A stretch of DNA of 64,000 nt from Arthrobacter sp. PM3 (GCF_003352915.1 NZ_CP022314.1:2482544-2546543), one strand, 5' to 3'; counted from the stretch's first letter, positions 44,385-53,300 are shown. Numbers and translations are program-made. The notes: generated by a model from the sequence alone, not told the origin.

Positions 44385-45374
44385 TCAGCGGTTGTAGGCG
44401 GGCATGGGGCCGCGCAGTCCGGCCCCGACGGCGTCGCACGCTTCCGTGACGTCGGACGGCAGCGGGCCCTTGGCCACGGCGGTGATGTTGGCCTGCAGCT
44501 GCTCCACCTTGGATCCGCCGAGCAGCATGGAGCCGACGCCGTTGCGGTACGCGAGCCAGCGCAGGGACAGCTCGGCGAGGCTGATCCCGGCGTCGTCCGC
44601 GATGCCGGCCAGGGCGTTCACGGCGTCGAACAGCTGCTTGTCCCAGTACCGCTGGGTGTACATGGCGGCGAGCTTGGAGTCGCCGAACCGGCCTTCGGAG
44701 GGCTTCGCGTCGAAGCTGTGCTTGCCGGTGAGCAGGCCGCCGCCGAGCGGGTTGTAGACCATGGTGTGGACGTCGTGGGTGGCGGCGAATTCGAGGTATT
44801 CCTCCTCCACCCGGCGGGCCACGAGGTTGTAGAGCTGCTGGGCGACCACCGGGCGGGGCGCGCCGACTTCACGGGCCGTGTGGATGACGTCGGCGATCTG
44901 CCAAGCCGCGAAGTTGGACACGCCCAGGGCGCCGATTTTGCCTTCGGCGGCGAGCTCGGCCACGGTGCCCAGTGTTTCCTGCAGCGGGGTGGCCCGGTCC
45001 GGCTGGTGGAGGTAGAAGAGGTCGATGCTGTCCGTTCCGAGCCGGCGGAGGCTGCCTTCCACGCTGTTGCGCAGGCCTTCTTTGGACAGCGGGGCGTGCT
45101 GGCCGTGGTCCGGATGCGGCATGCCCGCCTTGGAGGCGAGGACGACGTCGGCCCGGCGGTCCTTCAGGAGGCGGGACAGCATCTCCTCGGTGGCCCCGCC
45201 GACGTAGGCGTTGGCGGTGTCGATCGTGGTGATGCCGGCGGCCAGCGCCTCGTCCACCATGCGTCCCGCGGTGGCCTCGTCGGCGGTGTCGCCGAACGTC
45301 ATGGTGCCCAGGACGAGCCTGGAGATCGGAAGCTTCAGGCCCTCCACGGGGGTGCCTTCGGGCTGGTTGCTCAT
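44385..45374 (-). CDS. Aldo/keto reductase of the sugar-acid operon
   Basis: The product is 329 aa. It has VLGTMTFGDTADEATAG, the tetrad Asp52 and Tyr57 in IDTANAYVGG, Lys82 in ASKAGMP and His in FYLHQPD, and a late VGSMLLGGSKVEQLQANI for NADP(H). It belongs to the AKR type with MTFG motif that often accompanies catabolic operons. Its likely role is reduction of the aldehyde from the aldolase. Confidence 0.88.
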   Translation of the reverse strand: MSNQPEGTPVEGLKLPISRLVLGTMTFGDTADEATAGRMVDEALAAGITTIDTANAYVGGATEEMLSRLLKDRRADVVLASKAGMPHPDHGQHAPLSKEGLRNSVEGSLRRLGTDSIDLFYLHQPDRATPLQETLGTVAELAAEGKIGALGVSNFAAWQIADVIHTAREVGAPRPVVAQQLYNLVARRVEEEYLEFAATHDVHTMVYNPLGGGLLTGKHSFDAKPSEGRFGDSKLAAMYTQRYWDKQLFDAVNALAGIADDAGISLAELSLRWLAYRNGVGSMLLGGSKVEQLQANITAVAKGPLPSDVTEACDAVGAGLRGPMPAYNR

Positions 45375-45435
45375 GGGGTGGTTCCTCGGGGTGTCGGTGA
45401 AAAGTCGGGTCGGCTTGTGAGGTGGGCTGGCGGGC

Positions 45436-46266
45436 TCAGGCGCTGTTCTTCAATGCCAAGGATGAGACCACGTGCCGCGGCTTGAGTCCGGTCATGGTGG
45501 ACGGGTCCAGGGCGGCGCGGCGGAGCTTGCGGGTGTAGTCCTCGGCCGGCGAGGTCAGCACCTGCGCCGTCGTGCCGTGCTCCACCAGCTTGCCGCGCTG
45601 CATGACCATCACGGTATCGCTGATTTCCTGCACCACGCCGAGGTTGTGGGAAATGAAGACGTAGGTGATGCCGGTTTCGTCCTGGATGGATTTCAGCAGC
45701 CGGAGCACCTGGGCCTGGACGGAGACGTCGAGTGCGCTGGTGGCCTCGTCGCAGACCAGCAGTTCGGGCCTGGACGCCAGCGCCCGGGCGATGCCGATGC
45801 GCTGCCGCTGGCCGCCGGAGAACTCGGCCGGGTGCTTGTCCAGGGACGCGGCCGGCAGGCCCACCTGGTCGATCAGGCTGGCCGCCGCCTTGTGCCGTTC
45901 GGCCCGGGACCGGACGCCCTGGAGCTTCAGCGGCTCGGCCACGATTTCCTGTGCCGTGAGGTGCGGATCCAAGGAACCGTAGGGGTCCTGGAAGACCATC
46001 TGAAATTTGGAGCGCAGGGGCCGGAGTTTGGCCTCGCTCAGCGGCGCCAGGTCCGTGCCGTCCAGCACGATCCGGCCGCTGGTCGGCGTGACCAGGCGCA
46101 TGAGCGCCTTGGCGATGGTCGACTTCCCGCAGCCGGATTCCCCGACGACGGCGATCGTCTTGCCCTTGTCCACGGAGAAGGAGACGTCGTCCACGGCCCG
46201 GAAGGTTCCCTTCGAGACGTGGTAGTCCACCACGAGGTTTTCGACGGACAGGAACGGCTTAGTCAT
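45436..46266 (-). CDS. Dpp/Opp-type ABC importer ATPase, DppF-like
   Basis: The product is 276 aa. Walker A VVGESGCGKST, Q loop MVFQDPYGSLDPHLT, signature FSGGQRQRIGIARAL, Walker B LLVCDEATSALD and switch His in FISHNLGVV are intact. It overlaps the next ATPase gene by 8 bases. Together with the other four genes upstream it forms an importer for oligopeptides or glycosides; the neighbouring catabolic genes favour a sugar-acid glycoside. Confidence 0.93.
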   Translation of the reverse strand: MTKPFLSVENLVVDYHVSKGTFRAVDDVSFSVDKGKTIAVVGESGCGKSTIAKALMRLVTPTSGRIVLDGTDLAPLSEAKLRPLRSKFQMVFQDPYGSLDPHLTAQEIVAEPLKLQGVRSRAERHKAAASLIDQVGLPAASLDKHPAEFSGGQRQRIGIARALASRPELLVCDEATSALDVSVQAQVLRLLKSIQDETGITYVFISHNLGVVQEISDTVMVMQRGKLVEHGTTAQVLTSPAEDYTRKLRRAALDPSTMTGLKPRHVVSSLALKNSA

Positions 46267-47140
46267 GGCTGGCTCCAGTGGTGGTCAGGGCGGTGGCGGC
46301 CGGGGTTTCGTCCCAGGCGCCCAGGACGGGGACGGCGGCGAGCAGCTTGCGGGTGTACTCGGTGGACGGGTTGTCCACGATCTGCTGGACCTCGCCGGAC
46401 TCCACGAAGGAGCCGTCCTTCATGACGTGGATCCGGTCCGAGATGAGCCGGGCCACTCCGAGGTCGTGGGTGATCATCAGGATGCCGATGCCGCGCTGTT
46501 CCTGCAGCTCGAGCAGCAGGTCCAGGATGCCGGCCTGCACGGTGACGTCCAGGGCGGAGGTGGGCTCGTCGGCCACCAGCAGCTGCGGTTCGCTGGCCAG
46601 GGCGATGGCGATCAGGACCCGCTGGAGCATGCCGCCGGAGAGCTGGTGCGGGTATTTCTTCAGCTGCGCATCCGGGGTGGGGATGTGGACCTGCTCCAGC
46701 AGCCGAATGGCGCGGGCGCGAACGGCGCCCGGCTCCTTGGAAGCGGCGCCGGCAATCCTGATGGCCTCGGAGAGCTGGTTGCCGATCGAGTGCACCGGGC
46801 TCAGCGCCGTCATGGGGTCCTGCGGGATCAGGGCGAGCGTCCGGCCGCGGACCTTGTCGATCGCCTTGGCGTCGGCGATCACGTCCACGCCGTCGATCCG
46901 GACCGATCCCGAGAGGACCGCGAGGTCCTCCGGCAGGAGCCTCAGGAGGCCCATCGCCGTCGTCGATTTCCCGGAACCGGATTCACCGATGATGGTGACG
47001 GTCTCGCCGCGGTGGATGGAGAAACTGACCTGGTCCACGGCGCGGACGATGCCGGCGTCGGTGATCAGTTCCACCTGGAAATCGCGGACCTCCAGCAGCG
47101 GCTGTGCTGTGAACTCGGCCTTGTCAGTGTGTGCGGTCAT
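46259..47140 (-). CDS. Dpp/Opp-type ABC importer ATPase, DppD-like
   Basis: The product is 293 aa from the ATG at 47140; a GTG at 47149 is also possible. It has Walker A IIGESGSGKST, Q loop LIPQDPMTALSPVHS, signature LSGGMLQRVLIAIAL, Walker B LLVADEPTSALDVT and MITHDLGV. The Opp-type C-terminal region follows (LLAAVPVLG). Confidence 0.93.
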   Translation of the reverse strand: MTAHTDKAEFTAQPLLEVRDFQVELITDAGIVRAVDQVSFSIHRGETVTIIGESGSGKSTTAMGLLRLLPEDLAVLSGSVRIDGVDVIADAKAIDKVRGRTLALIPQDPMTALSPVHSIGNQLSEAIRIAGAASKEPGAVRARAIRLLEQVHIPTPDAQLKKYPHQLSGGMLQRVLIAIALASEPQLLVADEPTSALDVTVQAGILDLLLELQEQRGIGILMITHDLGVARLISDRIHVMKDGSFVESGEVQQIVDNPSTEYTRKLLAAVPVLGAWDETPAATALTTTGASHD

Positions 47141-47141
47141 C

Positions 47142-48116
47142 TCAGGCACCCTTCTTCTTGCGGCGGGGACGGTCGCGGAGGCCGTCGCCCAGCAGGTTCA
47201 CGCCCACCACCATGAGCACGATCACCAGGCCGGGCAGCGTCACCAGCCACCAGGCGGTGGTGATGTAGTCCTGGCCGTCGGAGATGATGCGGCCCCAGGT
47301 GGCGAACGGGCGTTGCGGGCCGGCGCCGAGGAAGCTGAGCGCGCTTTCCAGCAGCACGGCCTGGGCCAGGAGGAGCAGGACCACCAGCGTGGCCTGCTTG
47401 ATGACGTTGGGGATGATGTGCTGGATCAGGATCTGCACGCGGTGCAGGCCCAGGATCCGGGCGGCCGATACGTAGGGTTTTTCGCGTTCCACGAGCACCA
47501 TGGACCGGGTCAGGCGGGCCACTTCCGGCCATTGGGCGATCGCGATCACGAACGTGATGACGGGGATGGACGGGCCGAAGAGCGCCACGACCAGCAGCAG
47601 CATCATCAGCAGCGGCAGGGACATCTGCGCCTCGATCAGGCGCGAAACCACCGTGTCCAGCTTGCCGCCGAAGTAGCCGGCGGCCGCGCCGGCGATGACG
47701 CCGAGGACGCCGGAGACCACCACGGCGAGGACGCCGATGGTCAGTGAGACCTGGCCGCCGTGCAGGACCCGGGAGAGGAGGTCGCGGCCCAGCTGGTCCG
47801 TGCCGAACAGGTGTCCATCCGTCAGGGGCGGGAGCAGCCGCTGCGCGAGGTCCTGGTGGTTGGGGTCGGGCAGCGGCAGGACATTGGCCAGCAGGATGGG
47901 GATGGCCACCAGCAGGGTGCAGATGATGCCGGTGCGGATTTTCACCTTGGAGGAGATCCGGCGTCGGGTGGCCGCGGCCTTGGCGATGAGTTCCTTGGTG
48001 ACGGCGCTGGGGGAGGAGTTCCGGACGGGTGCCCCGGCGGCGGGGCCCGAGGGGGCGCCTCCCGGGTTGCCTGCCGGGTTTCCTGCCGGAGGCGTTGCGG
48101 TGTCGCTGAGGCTCAT
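47142..48116 (-). CDS. Dpp/Opp-type ABC importer permease, DppC-like
   Basis: The product is 324 aa. A Pro/Gly/Ala-rich cytoplasmic N-terminus of about 35 residues precedes six membrane helices. LFGTDQLGRDLLSRVLHGGQ is the DppC hallmark, and the EAA loop is near RSMVLVEREKPYVSAARILG. Four-base overlap with DppB (ATGA type). Confidence 0.93.
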   Translation of the reverse strand: MSLSDTATPPAGNPAGNPGGAPSGPAAGAPVRNSSPSAVTKELIAKAAATRRRISSKVKIRTGIICTLLVAIPILLANVLPLPDPNHQDLAQRLLPPLTDGHLFGTDQLGRDLLSRVLHGGQVSLTIGVLAVVVSGVLGVIAGAAAGYFGGKLDTVVSRLIEAQMSLPLLMMLLLVVALFGPSIPVITFVIAIAQWPEVARLTRSMVLVEREKPYVSAARILGLHRVQILIQHIIPNVIKQATLVVLLLLAQAVLLESALSFLGAGPQRPFATWGRIISDGQDYITTAWWLVTLPGLVIVLMVVGVNLLGDGLRDRPRRKKKGA

Positions 48117-49048
48117 GCTGTGGCCGCCTTTCCAAGACGAACGCGGGGATCAAGAAGCGGGTAGGCGAGGTCGATGATCAGCTGGACTCCAACCGCCAGC
48201 AGTGCGGTGACTAGGACGGTGGCCACGATCAGCGGGTAGTCGCGGGTCTCCAGCGCCCGGACAACGAGGGAGCCGACGCCGGGCCACGCGAAGACGACCT
48301 CCACCACCACCACGCCGTTGAGCATGGCCGCGAAGCGGGTGCCGAGCGCCGTGAAGACCGGAATGGCCGAGTTGCCCATGGCGTAACGCCAGGTCAGCAG
48401 GGAATTCCGGACGCCGCGGGACCGGGCCACGGTCAGGTAGGGGGCGGCGAAGTTGTTGGTCATTTCGCGCCGGACCATCCGGGAGATCAGGGCGATCTGC
48501 AGGATGGCGATGGTGACGGTCGGCAGGACCAGGGCGCCCCACGTGGCGAAGCCGGAGGCCGGGAAAATCGGGATCAGGACTGCGAAGAAGGTGAGCAGCA
48601 TGATGCCGGTCCAGAAGTCCGGCATGGACTGTCCGGCGATGGTGAGGACGTTGACGCCGAATTCCTTCTTGGTGTCCGGGCGGCGGGACATCCAGACGCC
48701 CAGCGGGATCGCGACCACCGCGGTGAGCAGGATCGAGGCCGTGGCCAGGGTCAGCGTATACGGCATCCGCTCCAGGACCACCTGAATGGCCGGGGCCTGG
48801 AAGGAGTACGAGATGCCGAGGTTGCCGGTGAACAGTTGCTGCAGGAAGATCCAGTACTGCTCAATCAGGGGCAGGTCCAGGCCGAACTGCTGGCGGACCT
48901 TGGCCAGCTCTTCGGTGGTGGCGAGCGGTCCGGCATAGGCCACGGCGGGGTCGCCCGGGGCCAGCCGGATCAGGATGAACACGGTGGAGACCGTGAGGAA
49001 CACGGTCAGCAGGCCCTGTCCGAGCCTCTTGAGGATGTATGTCGTCAT
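48113..49048 (-). CDS. Dpp/Opp-type ABC importer permease, DppB-like
   Basis: The product is 311 aa with six membrane helices. Family motifs: YILKRLGQGLLTVFLTVSTV, IRLAPGDPAVAYAGPLATTEEL, LDLPLIEQYWIFLQQLFTGN and the EAA loop around TVARSRGVRNSLLTWRYAM. It follows the binding-protein gene by 3 bases. Confidence 0.93.
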   Translation of the reverse strand: MTTYILKRLGQGLLTVFLTVSTVFILIRLAPGDPAVAYAGPLATTEELAKVRQQFGLDLPLIEQYWIFLQQLFTGNLGISYSFQAPAIQVVLERMPYTLTLATASILLTAVVAIPLGVWMSRRPDTKKEFGVNVLTIAGQSMPDFWTGIMLLTFFAVLIPIFPASGFATWGALVLPTVTIAILQIALISRMVRREMTNNFAAPYLTVARSRGVRNSLLTWRYAMGNSAIPVFTALGTRFAAMLNGVVVVEVVFAWPGVGSLVVRALETRDYPLIVATVLVTALLAVGVQLIIDLAYPLLDPRVRLGKAATA

Positions 49049-49051
49049 GGT

Positions 49052-50626
49052 CTAGGCCTCCAGCCGGACGTCGGCGAGCGGGTAGGAGTTGGTGGGGGCC
49101 AGCGCCAAGCCGTCCACACGGTTCCGGTGGGCCAGCACGGACTTGGGCACGAACGCCCAGGCGCACGGCCAGGTGTCCCAGATGGCCTGCTGCGCCACGG
49201 CGAGCAGCTGCTGCCGGCGCACGGGGTCCACCTCGGTGGCGGCGGCCTGGATCTTGGCCTGCACGTCGGGCTTGACGTAGCCCTGGTAGGTGTCGCGGGT
49301 CTTTTCCTTCTCCGCGGTGCCGGCGTACATGCCCTGCATCATGGTGATGGCCAGGCCCGTGGGGCTGCTGAAGCCGTTGCCCAGCAGGTCCCAGTCTCCT
49401 TCCTTGCCCTGGCGCCAGGCCAGGATGTTGCCGCCGGGTTCGAACTGCTGGAGCTGGGCTTTGACGCCGATGTTGCCGAACATCTCCACCAGCGCCTCCA
49501 TGACGGAGGTGTCGGACGCGAATTCGCCGGTTTCCCAGATGATCTTCAGGGTCAGGTCCGTGACGCCCAGCTCCTTGAGCTTGGCCTTGGCCTTCCCGGG
49601 ATCGTAGGTGTACGTGCCGGTCTTCGCGAAGCCGGTCAGGCTGGACGGTGTGACGCCCTCGGCCTGGCTGACGGAGTTCACCAGCACGTCCTTGACCAGC
49701 GCCTCGCCGTCGATCGCCCAGCTGAGCGCCTCACGGACCCGGACGTCGGCGAGCGGGTGCCCGGCCGGCTTGCGGAAGTTATAGAAGATCTGGTTCAGCC
49801 GCAGGCTGGACGCCTCTTTAAGCACGACGCCGGGAAGTCCGGCGAGCTGTTCGCGCGAGTCGGGCGTGATGGAGTCGATGACATCCACCTCGCCGCTGCG
49901 CAGTGCAATGACGCGGCTGGATTCCTCCGGCAGGAACCGGACCTCGACGTTGTCCACCGCGGGGGCCGGGCCCCAGTAGTTCTCATTGCGCTTGAGGCTG
50001 TAAGTGCCGGCGCCGCGGTTGAACTTGGTAACGACGTACGGGCCGGTGCCCACGCCCTCCTGCAGCTCGGCCGGCTTGTTCTTGGCCGCCGGGCTGATCA
50101 GGATCATGCTCATGAGCGAATCCAGGATGGGGATGGGCTTCTTCGATTCCATCCGGAAGGTGCGGTCATCCAGGGGCACCACGGTGGGGAACTCGGGGAA
50201 GAAGCCGGCCACGAACGAGCCCTGGACCTGCTGGTACATCTTGAGTGCCGTGGCGACGTCCTCGATCTTCAGGGGCGTGCCGTCGGAGTACTTGATGCCT
50301 TGGCGGAGCCGGACGGTCCATACCGTGGGGGAGGTCATGACGAAGCTTTCGGCCAGGACCATGACGGGCTTGGTCTCGGGGCCGATGGCCGTGAGGCCCT
50401 GGCGGACGGCGCGCTGGACCGTGACGGCGGCGTCGAACTGGTTAAGTTTGTTGTCCAGGCTGACCAGGGACCGGTTGAGCGCCAGGGTCAGGGTGCTGGG
50501 TCCCGGCAGGCCGGTGGGGCCGGCACATCCTGCGACGGTGCCTGTGCCCAGGAGAAGTCCGGCCAGTCCGCCAAATTGCAGCAGGCGGCGCCGGGAAATC
50601 TCGGGTCCTTGAGGAAGAACGGTCAT
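49052..50626 (-). CDS. Dpp/Opp-type substrate-binding lipoprotein
   Basis: The product is 524 aa; AGAGGT is 6 bases before the ATG. The N-terminus SRRRLLQFGGLAGLLLGTGTVAGC combines a twin-arginine-like RRR and a lipobox. The type II fold follows with IKYSDGTPLKIEDVATALKMY, RMESKKPIPILDSLMS, GTGPYVVTKFNRG and LSWAIDGEALVKDVL. First gene of a ten-gene minus-strand operon (binding protein, DppB, C, D, F, AKR, aldolase, propeller, SDR, DeoR). Confidence 0.93.
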   Translation of the reverse strand: MTVLPQGPEISRRRLLQFGGLAGLLLGTGTVAGCAGPTGLPGPSTLTLALNRSLVSLDNKLNQFDAAVTVQRAVRQGLTAIGPETKPVMVLAESFVMTSPTVWTVRLRQGIKYSDGTPLKIEDVATALKMYQQVQGSFVAGFFPEFPTVVPLDDRTFRMESKKPIPILDSLMSMILISPAAKNKPAELQEGVGTGPYVVTKFNRGAGTYSLKRNENYWGPAPAVDNVEVRFLPEESSRVIALRSGEVDVIDSITPDSREQLAGLPGVVLKEASSLRLNQIFYNFRKPAGHPLADVRVREALSWAIDGEALVKDVLVNSVSQAEGVTPSSLTGFAKTGTYTYDPGKAKAKLKELGVTDLTLKIIWETGEFASDTSVMEALVEMFGNIGVKAQLQQFEPGGNILAWRQGKEGDWDLLGNGFSSPTGLAITMMQGMYAGTAEKEKTRDTYQGYVKPDVQAKIQAAATEVDPVRRQQLLAVAQQAIWDTWPCAWAFVPKSVLAHRNRVDGLALAPTNSYPLADVRLEA

Positions 50627-50703
50627 CGTTGACCTCTCGGTTGAACGGGGACGGCTGGCGGCCGGATGGCCTGTGCCGTGTTACATGGATCACCTTGCCA
50701 CGT

Positions 50704-50741
50704 TTGCGCGATTCGCGCAACAGTTCTAGCGCGATTCGCGC
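50704..50741. promoter_or_regulatory. Two tandem palindromic operators in the divergent control region
   Basis: TTGCGCGATTCGCGCAA at 50704-50720 is a palindrome with 8-base arms around one central T. GCGCGATTCGCGC at 50729-50741 repeats its core with 6-base arms. The centres are 23 bases apart, so two dimers could bind on roughly one helix face. They lie 78 bases before the binding-protein gene on one side and about 100 before the kinase gene on the other. The DeoR protein of the operon is the likely ligand, by position only. Confidence 0.7.
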
Positions 50742-50841
50742 AGTTGTGTCATGATGAGGACATCGAAAGCTTGATGAATAGCTCGATAACCAGCTTCATT
50801 ACCCGCTTGATGACCAGTCCGATCCAAGGGAGGAGGGAGAC

Positions 50842-53226
50842 GTGGCAACAGTGCTCATACAGGCCGACGACTTTTCCGGCGCAGCTGAAGTGGGGGAGTG
50901 TTTTGCCCGGCAGGGGTTCGATGCGCGGATCCTGCTGGAGGCTTCTTCCGGGACTTCCGAGGTGATCGTCGTGGACACCCACTCGCGTGCTGCCGCAGCG
51001 GAAGTTGCCGCGGCCGCCGTGGCCCGGGTCTTTTCCGGACCGGCCGCGGCCGGCGCTTCCGTGCTGTTCAAGAAGATCGACTCGCTGTGGCGGGGGAACG
51101 TGGGCGCCGAACTGGCGGCCCTGGCGGATCGTGGTTTCCATGTGCTGGTGGCCGGTGCGCTCCCGCAGTTGCGGCGGACCGTGGTGGACGGACGTCCCTA
51201 TGCCGACGGCGTGCCGCTGGCAGACGCCGGACTCTGGAAGGCGGAGGCAACTGAGCCGCCCGCCCGGGTGACTGATGTCTTGGGGTCTGCCGTGCGGCCG
51301 TTGGATCTGGCCGCGGTCCGGTCCCCGGACCTGGCTGAACGGCTCATGCATTTGTTCTCGTCTGATGGCGCCGTGACCGTAGTGGCCGACGGCGAAACCG
51401 GGGCCGACCTCGAGGCCGTCGTCGCGGCCCTTGGAGAGTTGGACTTCGCCGCCGGAGGCCGCAGGATCGTCCTCGTGGGCACGGGCGGCCTTGCCGACAT
51501 GCTCGCGCAGACTCTGCGGCTGGCAGCGCCCGACGCGGCACCGGCGACTGCGCGAAACGCGCAGATTGCCGCAGAGGACTCCGGCACCCCGGACGTGACT
51601 GACCATGACGCCGCGCGGCCGGTGCTCGCCGTCGTCGGCTCCGCGTCCGACGCCGCCCGCCGGCAACTGCGGGAGCTGCAGTCCGGGGGTTTCACTCTCG
51701 TCGGGCTGAGCCCGGCGGAACTCCGTGAGCCCGGGACGGGCCCGGCGCTCGGCGTCGTCCGCGAACTCACGGCCGCCGGTGAACCCGTGGCGCTGACCGT
51801 CGTCGCCGAGACGGTGGATCCGCGCGACGCCGCTGCGATCGTCCGCAACCTGACGGACTTCGTGGCCGGCGCCCTCCAACCCGAGCCGGGCCCCGAAAAC
51901 ACAAGCTCCGGCGTCGTCCTTCCCGACCTCATCCTGACCGGCGGCGAGACCGCCCGCGAGGTCCTGGACCGCATTGGCGTCCGGGCGCTGGAGCCGCTCG
52001 GCGCCCCACAGCACGGCGCGGTGGTCAGCCTCGCCGACGACGGCCGACTGGTCGGCACCAAACCCGGCAGCTTCGGCGACGACCGCGCCCTGCTGCAGCT
52101 CTTTCACTCCATCCAAAGCCGCCGCGCCGGTGAACCGGCCGGCAGCGCACCCCGCGAACCACTCGACCCTTCCGAAAAATCTGGAGAAGCAATGAATTCA
52201 GCGTTGACCCCGACCAAGCAGGACACCCGACCCTACATTGCGGTCACCATGGGCGACGGCGCCGGCGTCGGGCCCGAAGTGACGGTGGGCGCGCTGCTGG
52301 CCGAGAACGCCTACCGGGACTGCCGCCCGGTGGTGATCGGCGACGTGTACCGGCTGGAACTTGGGGCGAAGGCGCTGGGCGTCACCGCGGACATCGTGGA
52401 GATCCAGGACGTGGCCGAGGCCGTGTTCGAGCCCGGCCGCATCAACGTGATCGACCCGAAGCTCCTGCCGCACGACCTCGCCTGGGGCGTGGAGTCCGCC
52501 GAGGCCGGCAACGCCGCGTACCACTACATCCGGATCGCCTGCGAGCTCGGGATGAAGGGCGATGTCCAGGGCATCTGCACCGCGCCGCTGAACAAAGCCG
52601 CCCTGCACAAGGCCGGGCACATTTACCCCGGCCACACGGAACTGCTGGCGCACTTCATGGGCATTGAGGAAGTGTCCATGATGCTCTCCACGCCCAAGGT
52701 CAAGGTCATTCACGTCACCACGCACATCGGCCTGATCGACGCGATCAACAAGATCGAGCCCGGCCTGGTGGAACGCACGGTCCGGCGCGGGCACAGCGCC
52801 ATGCAGCGCGCCGGCATCGAGAACCCCAAGATCGGCGTCTGCGCCATCAACCCGCACGCGGGGGAGAACGGCCTGTTCGGCTACGGCGAGGAAGCGGAGA
52901 AGATCACCCCGGCCATCGAGAAGCTGCAGGCCGACGGCATCGACGCCCGGGGCCCGCTCCCGGCCGACACCGCCTTCTTCCTGGCCGGCCGCGGCGACTA
53001 CGACCTCATCGTCGCGATGTACCACGACCAGGGCCACGGCCCGGTGAAGGTCCTGGGCATCGAGGCCGGCGTCAACATCACGGTGGGCCTGCCGGTAATC
53101 CGCACCTCGGTGGACCACGGCACGGCCTTCGACATCGCGGGCAAGGGCATCGTGGAGGTGGGCAGCATGATCGAGGCCCTCCGCCAAGCGGCGGAGATGT
53201 CCCCGAGCCCGGTGCTGCAGGGGTAG
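50842..53226 (+). CDS. In-frame fusion of DUF1537 acid-sugar kinase and PdxA2-type dehydrogenase
   Basis: One frame of 794 aa starts at a GTG with AGGAGGGAGAC upstream. Residues 1-450 are a DUF1537 kinase: VLIQADDFSGAAEVGECF, FKKIDSLWRGNVGAEL, VVDGRPYADGVPLAD, LTGGETAREVLDRIG and KPGSFGDDRALL. Residues 451-794 are PdxA2: ITVAMGDGAGVGPE-like motif (VTMGDGAGVGPEVT), KAGHIYPGHTELLA, INPHAGENG and AMYHDQGHGPVKV, giving the three metal His. In published work DUF1537 kinases and PdxA2 act in sequence on D-threonate or erythronate, producing a 4-phosphate that is oxidised and decarboxylated to dihydroxyacetone phosphate. Normally the two are separate genes. Here an internal ATG at 52192 with GGAG 5 bases upstream could also yield PdxA2 alone (344 aa). 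Confidence 0.85.
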   Translation: MATVLIQADDFSGAAEVGECFARQGFDARILLEASSGTSEVIVVDTHSRAAAAEVAAAAVARVFSGPAAAGASVLFKKIDSLWRGNVGAELAALADRGFHVLVAGALPQLRRTVVDGRPYADGVPLADAGLWKAEATEPPARVTDVLGSAVRPLDLAAVRSPDLAERLMHLFSSDGAVTVVADGETGADLEAVVAALGELDFAAGGRRIVLVGTGGLADMLAQTLRLAAPDAAPATARNAQIAAEDSGTPDVTDHDAARPVLAVVGSASDAARRQLRELQSGGFTLVGLSPAELREPGTGPALGVVRELTAAGEPVALTVVAETVDPRDAAAIVRNLTDFVAGALQPEPGPENTSSGVVLPDLILTGGETAREVLDRIGVRALEPLGAPQHGAVVSLADDGRLVGTKPGSFGDDRALLQLFHSIQSRRAGEPAGSAPREPLDPSEKSGEAMNSALTPTKQDTRPYIAVTMGDGAGVGPEVTVGALLAENAYRDCRPVVIGDVYRLELGAKALGVTADIVEIQDVAEAVFEPGRINVIDPKLLPHDLAWGVESAEAGNAAYHYIRIACELGMKGDVQGICTAPLNKAALHKAGHIYPGHTELLAHFMGIEEVSMMLSTPKVKVIHVTTHIGLIDAINKIEPGLVERTVRRGHSAMQRAGIENPKIGVCAINPHAGENGLFGYGEEAEKITPAIEKLQADGIDARGPLPADTAFFLAGRGDYDLIVAMYHDQGHGPVKVLGIEAGVNITVGLPVIRTSVDHGTAFDIAGKGIVEVGSMIEALRQAAEMSPSPVLQG
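51548..51564. promoter_or_regulatory. Operator-like palindrome inside the kinase gene
   Basis: CTGCGCGAAACGCGCAG has 7-base perfect arms around AAA and closely resembles the two intergenic operators (TGCGCG-N3-CGCGCA). It lies about 700 bases into the coding region. A distal operator for looping is possible, but codon content alone could produce it in such G+C-rich DNA. Confidence 0.35.
52183..52194 (+). promoter_or_regulatory. Internal ribosome binding site and start for PdxA2
   Basis: GGAG (52183-52186) precedes ATG (52192-52194) by 5 bases, exactly where the PdxA2 part begins (MNSALTPTKQ). It looks like the relic or functional start of a once separate pdxA2 whose upstream stop codon was lost. 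The linker region before it (about 20 residues, Pro/Ser/Glu-rich) shows no domain. Confidence 0.55.
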
Positions 53227-53234
53227 GGCTCCAC

Positions 53235-53300
53235 AGCAACGCGGGGTCACCTACGGCCCATCCGGAGGGCATTTATGGGCGCTATCTGACCCCGCGTTGT
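53235..53300. repeat. Dispersed intergenic palindrome, copy 3
   Basis: Arms AGCAACGCGGGGTCA (53235-53249) and TGACCCCGCGTTG (53287-53299) flank GGCCCATCCGGAGGGCATTT and GGGCGCTATC. It sits 8 bases after the kinase-PdxA2 stop, where it may end that transcript. Confidence 0.9.

Noticed and set aside
50774..50965. Short plus-strand frame beginning MNSSITSFITRLMTSP in the leader of the kinase gene
   Set aside because: No ribosome binding site or family, and it continues into the kinase gene out of frame. The leader has imperfect repeats but too little to call a leader peptide.
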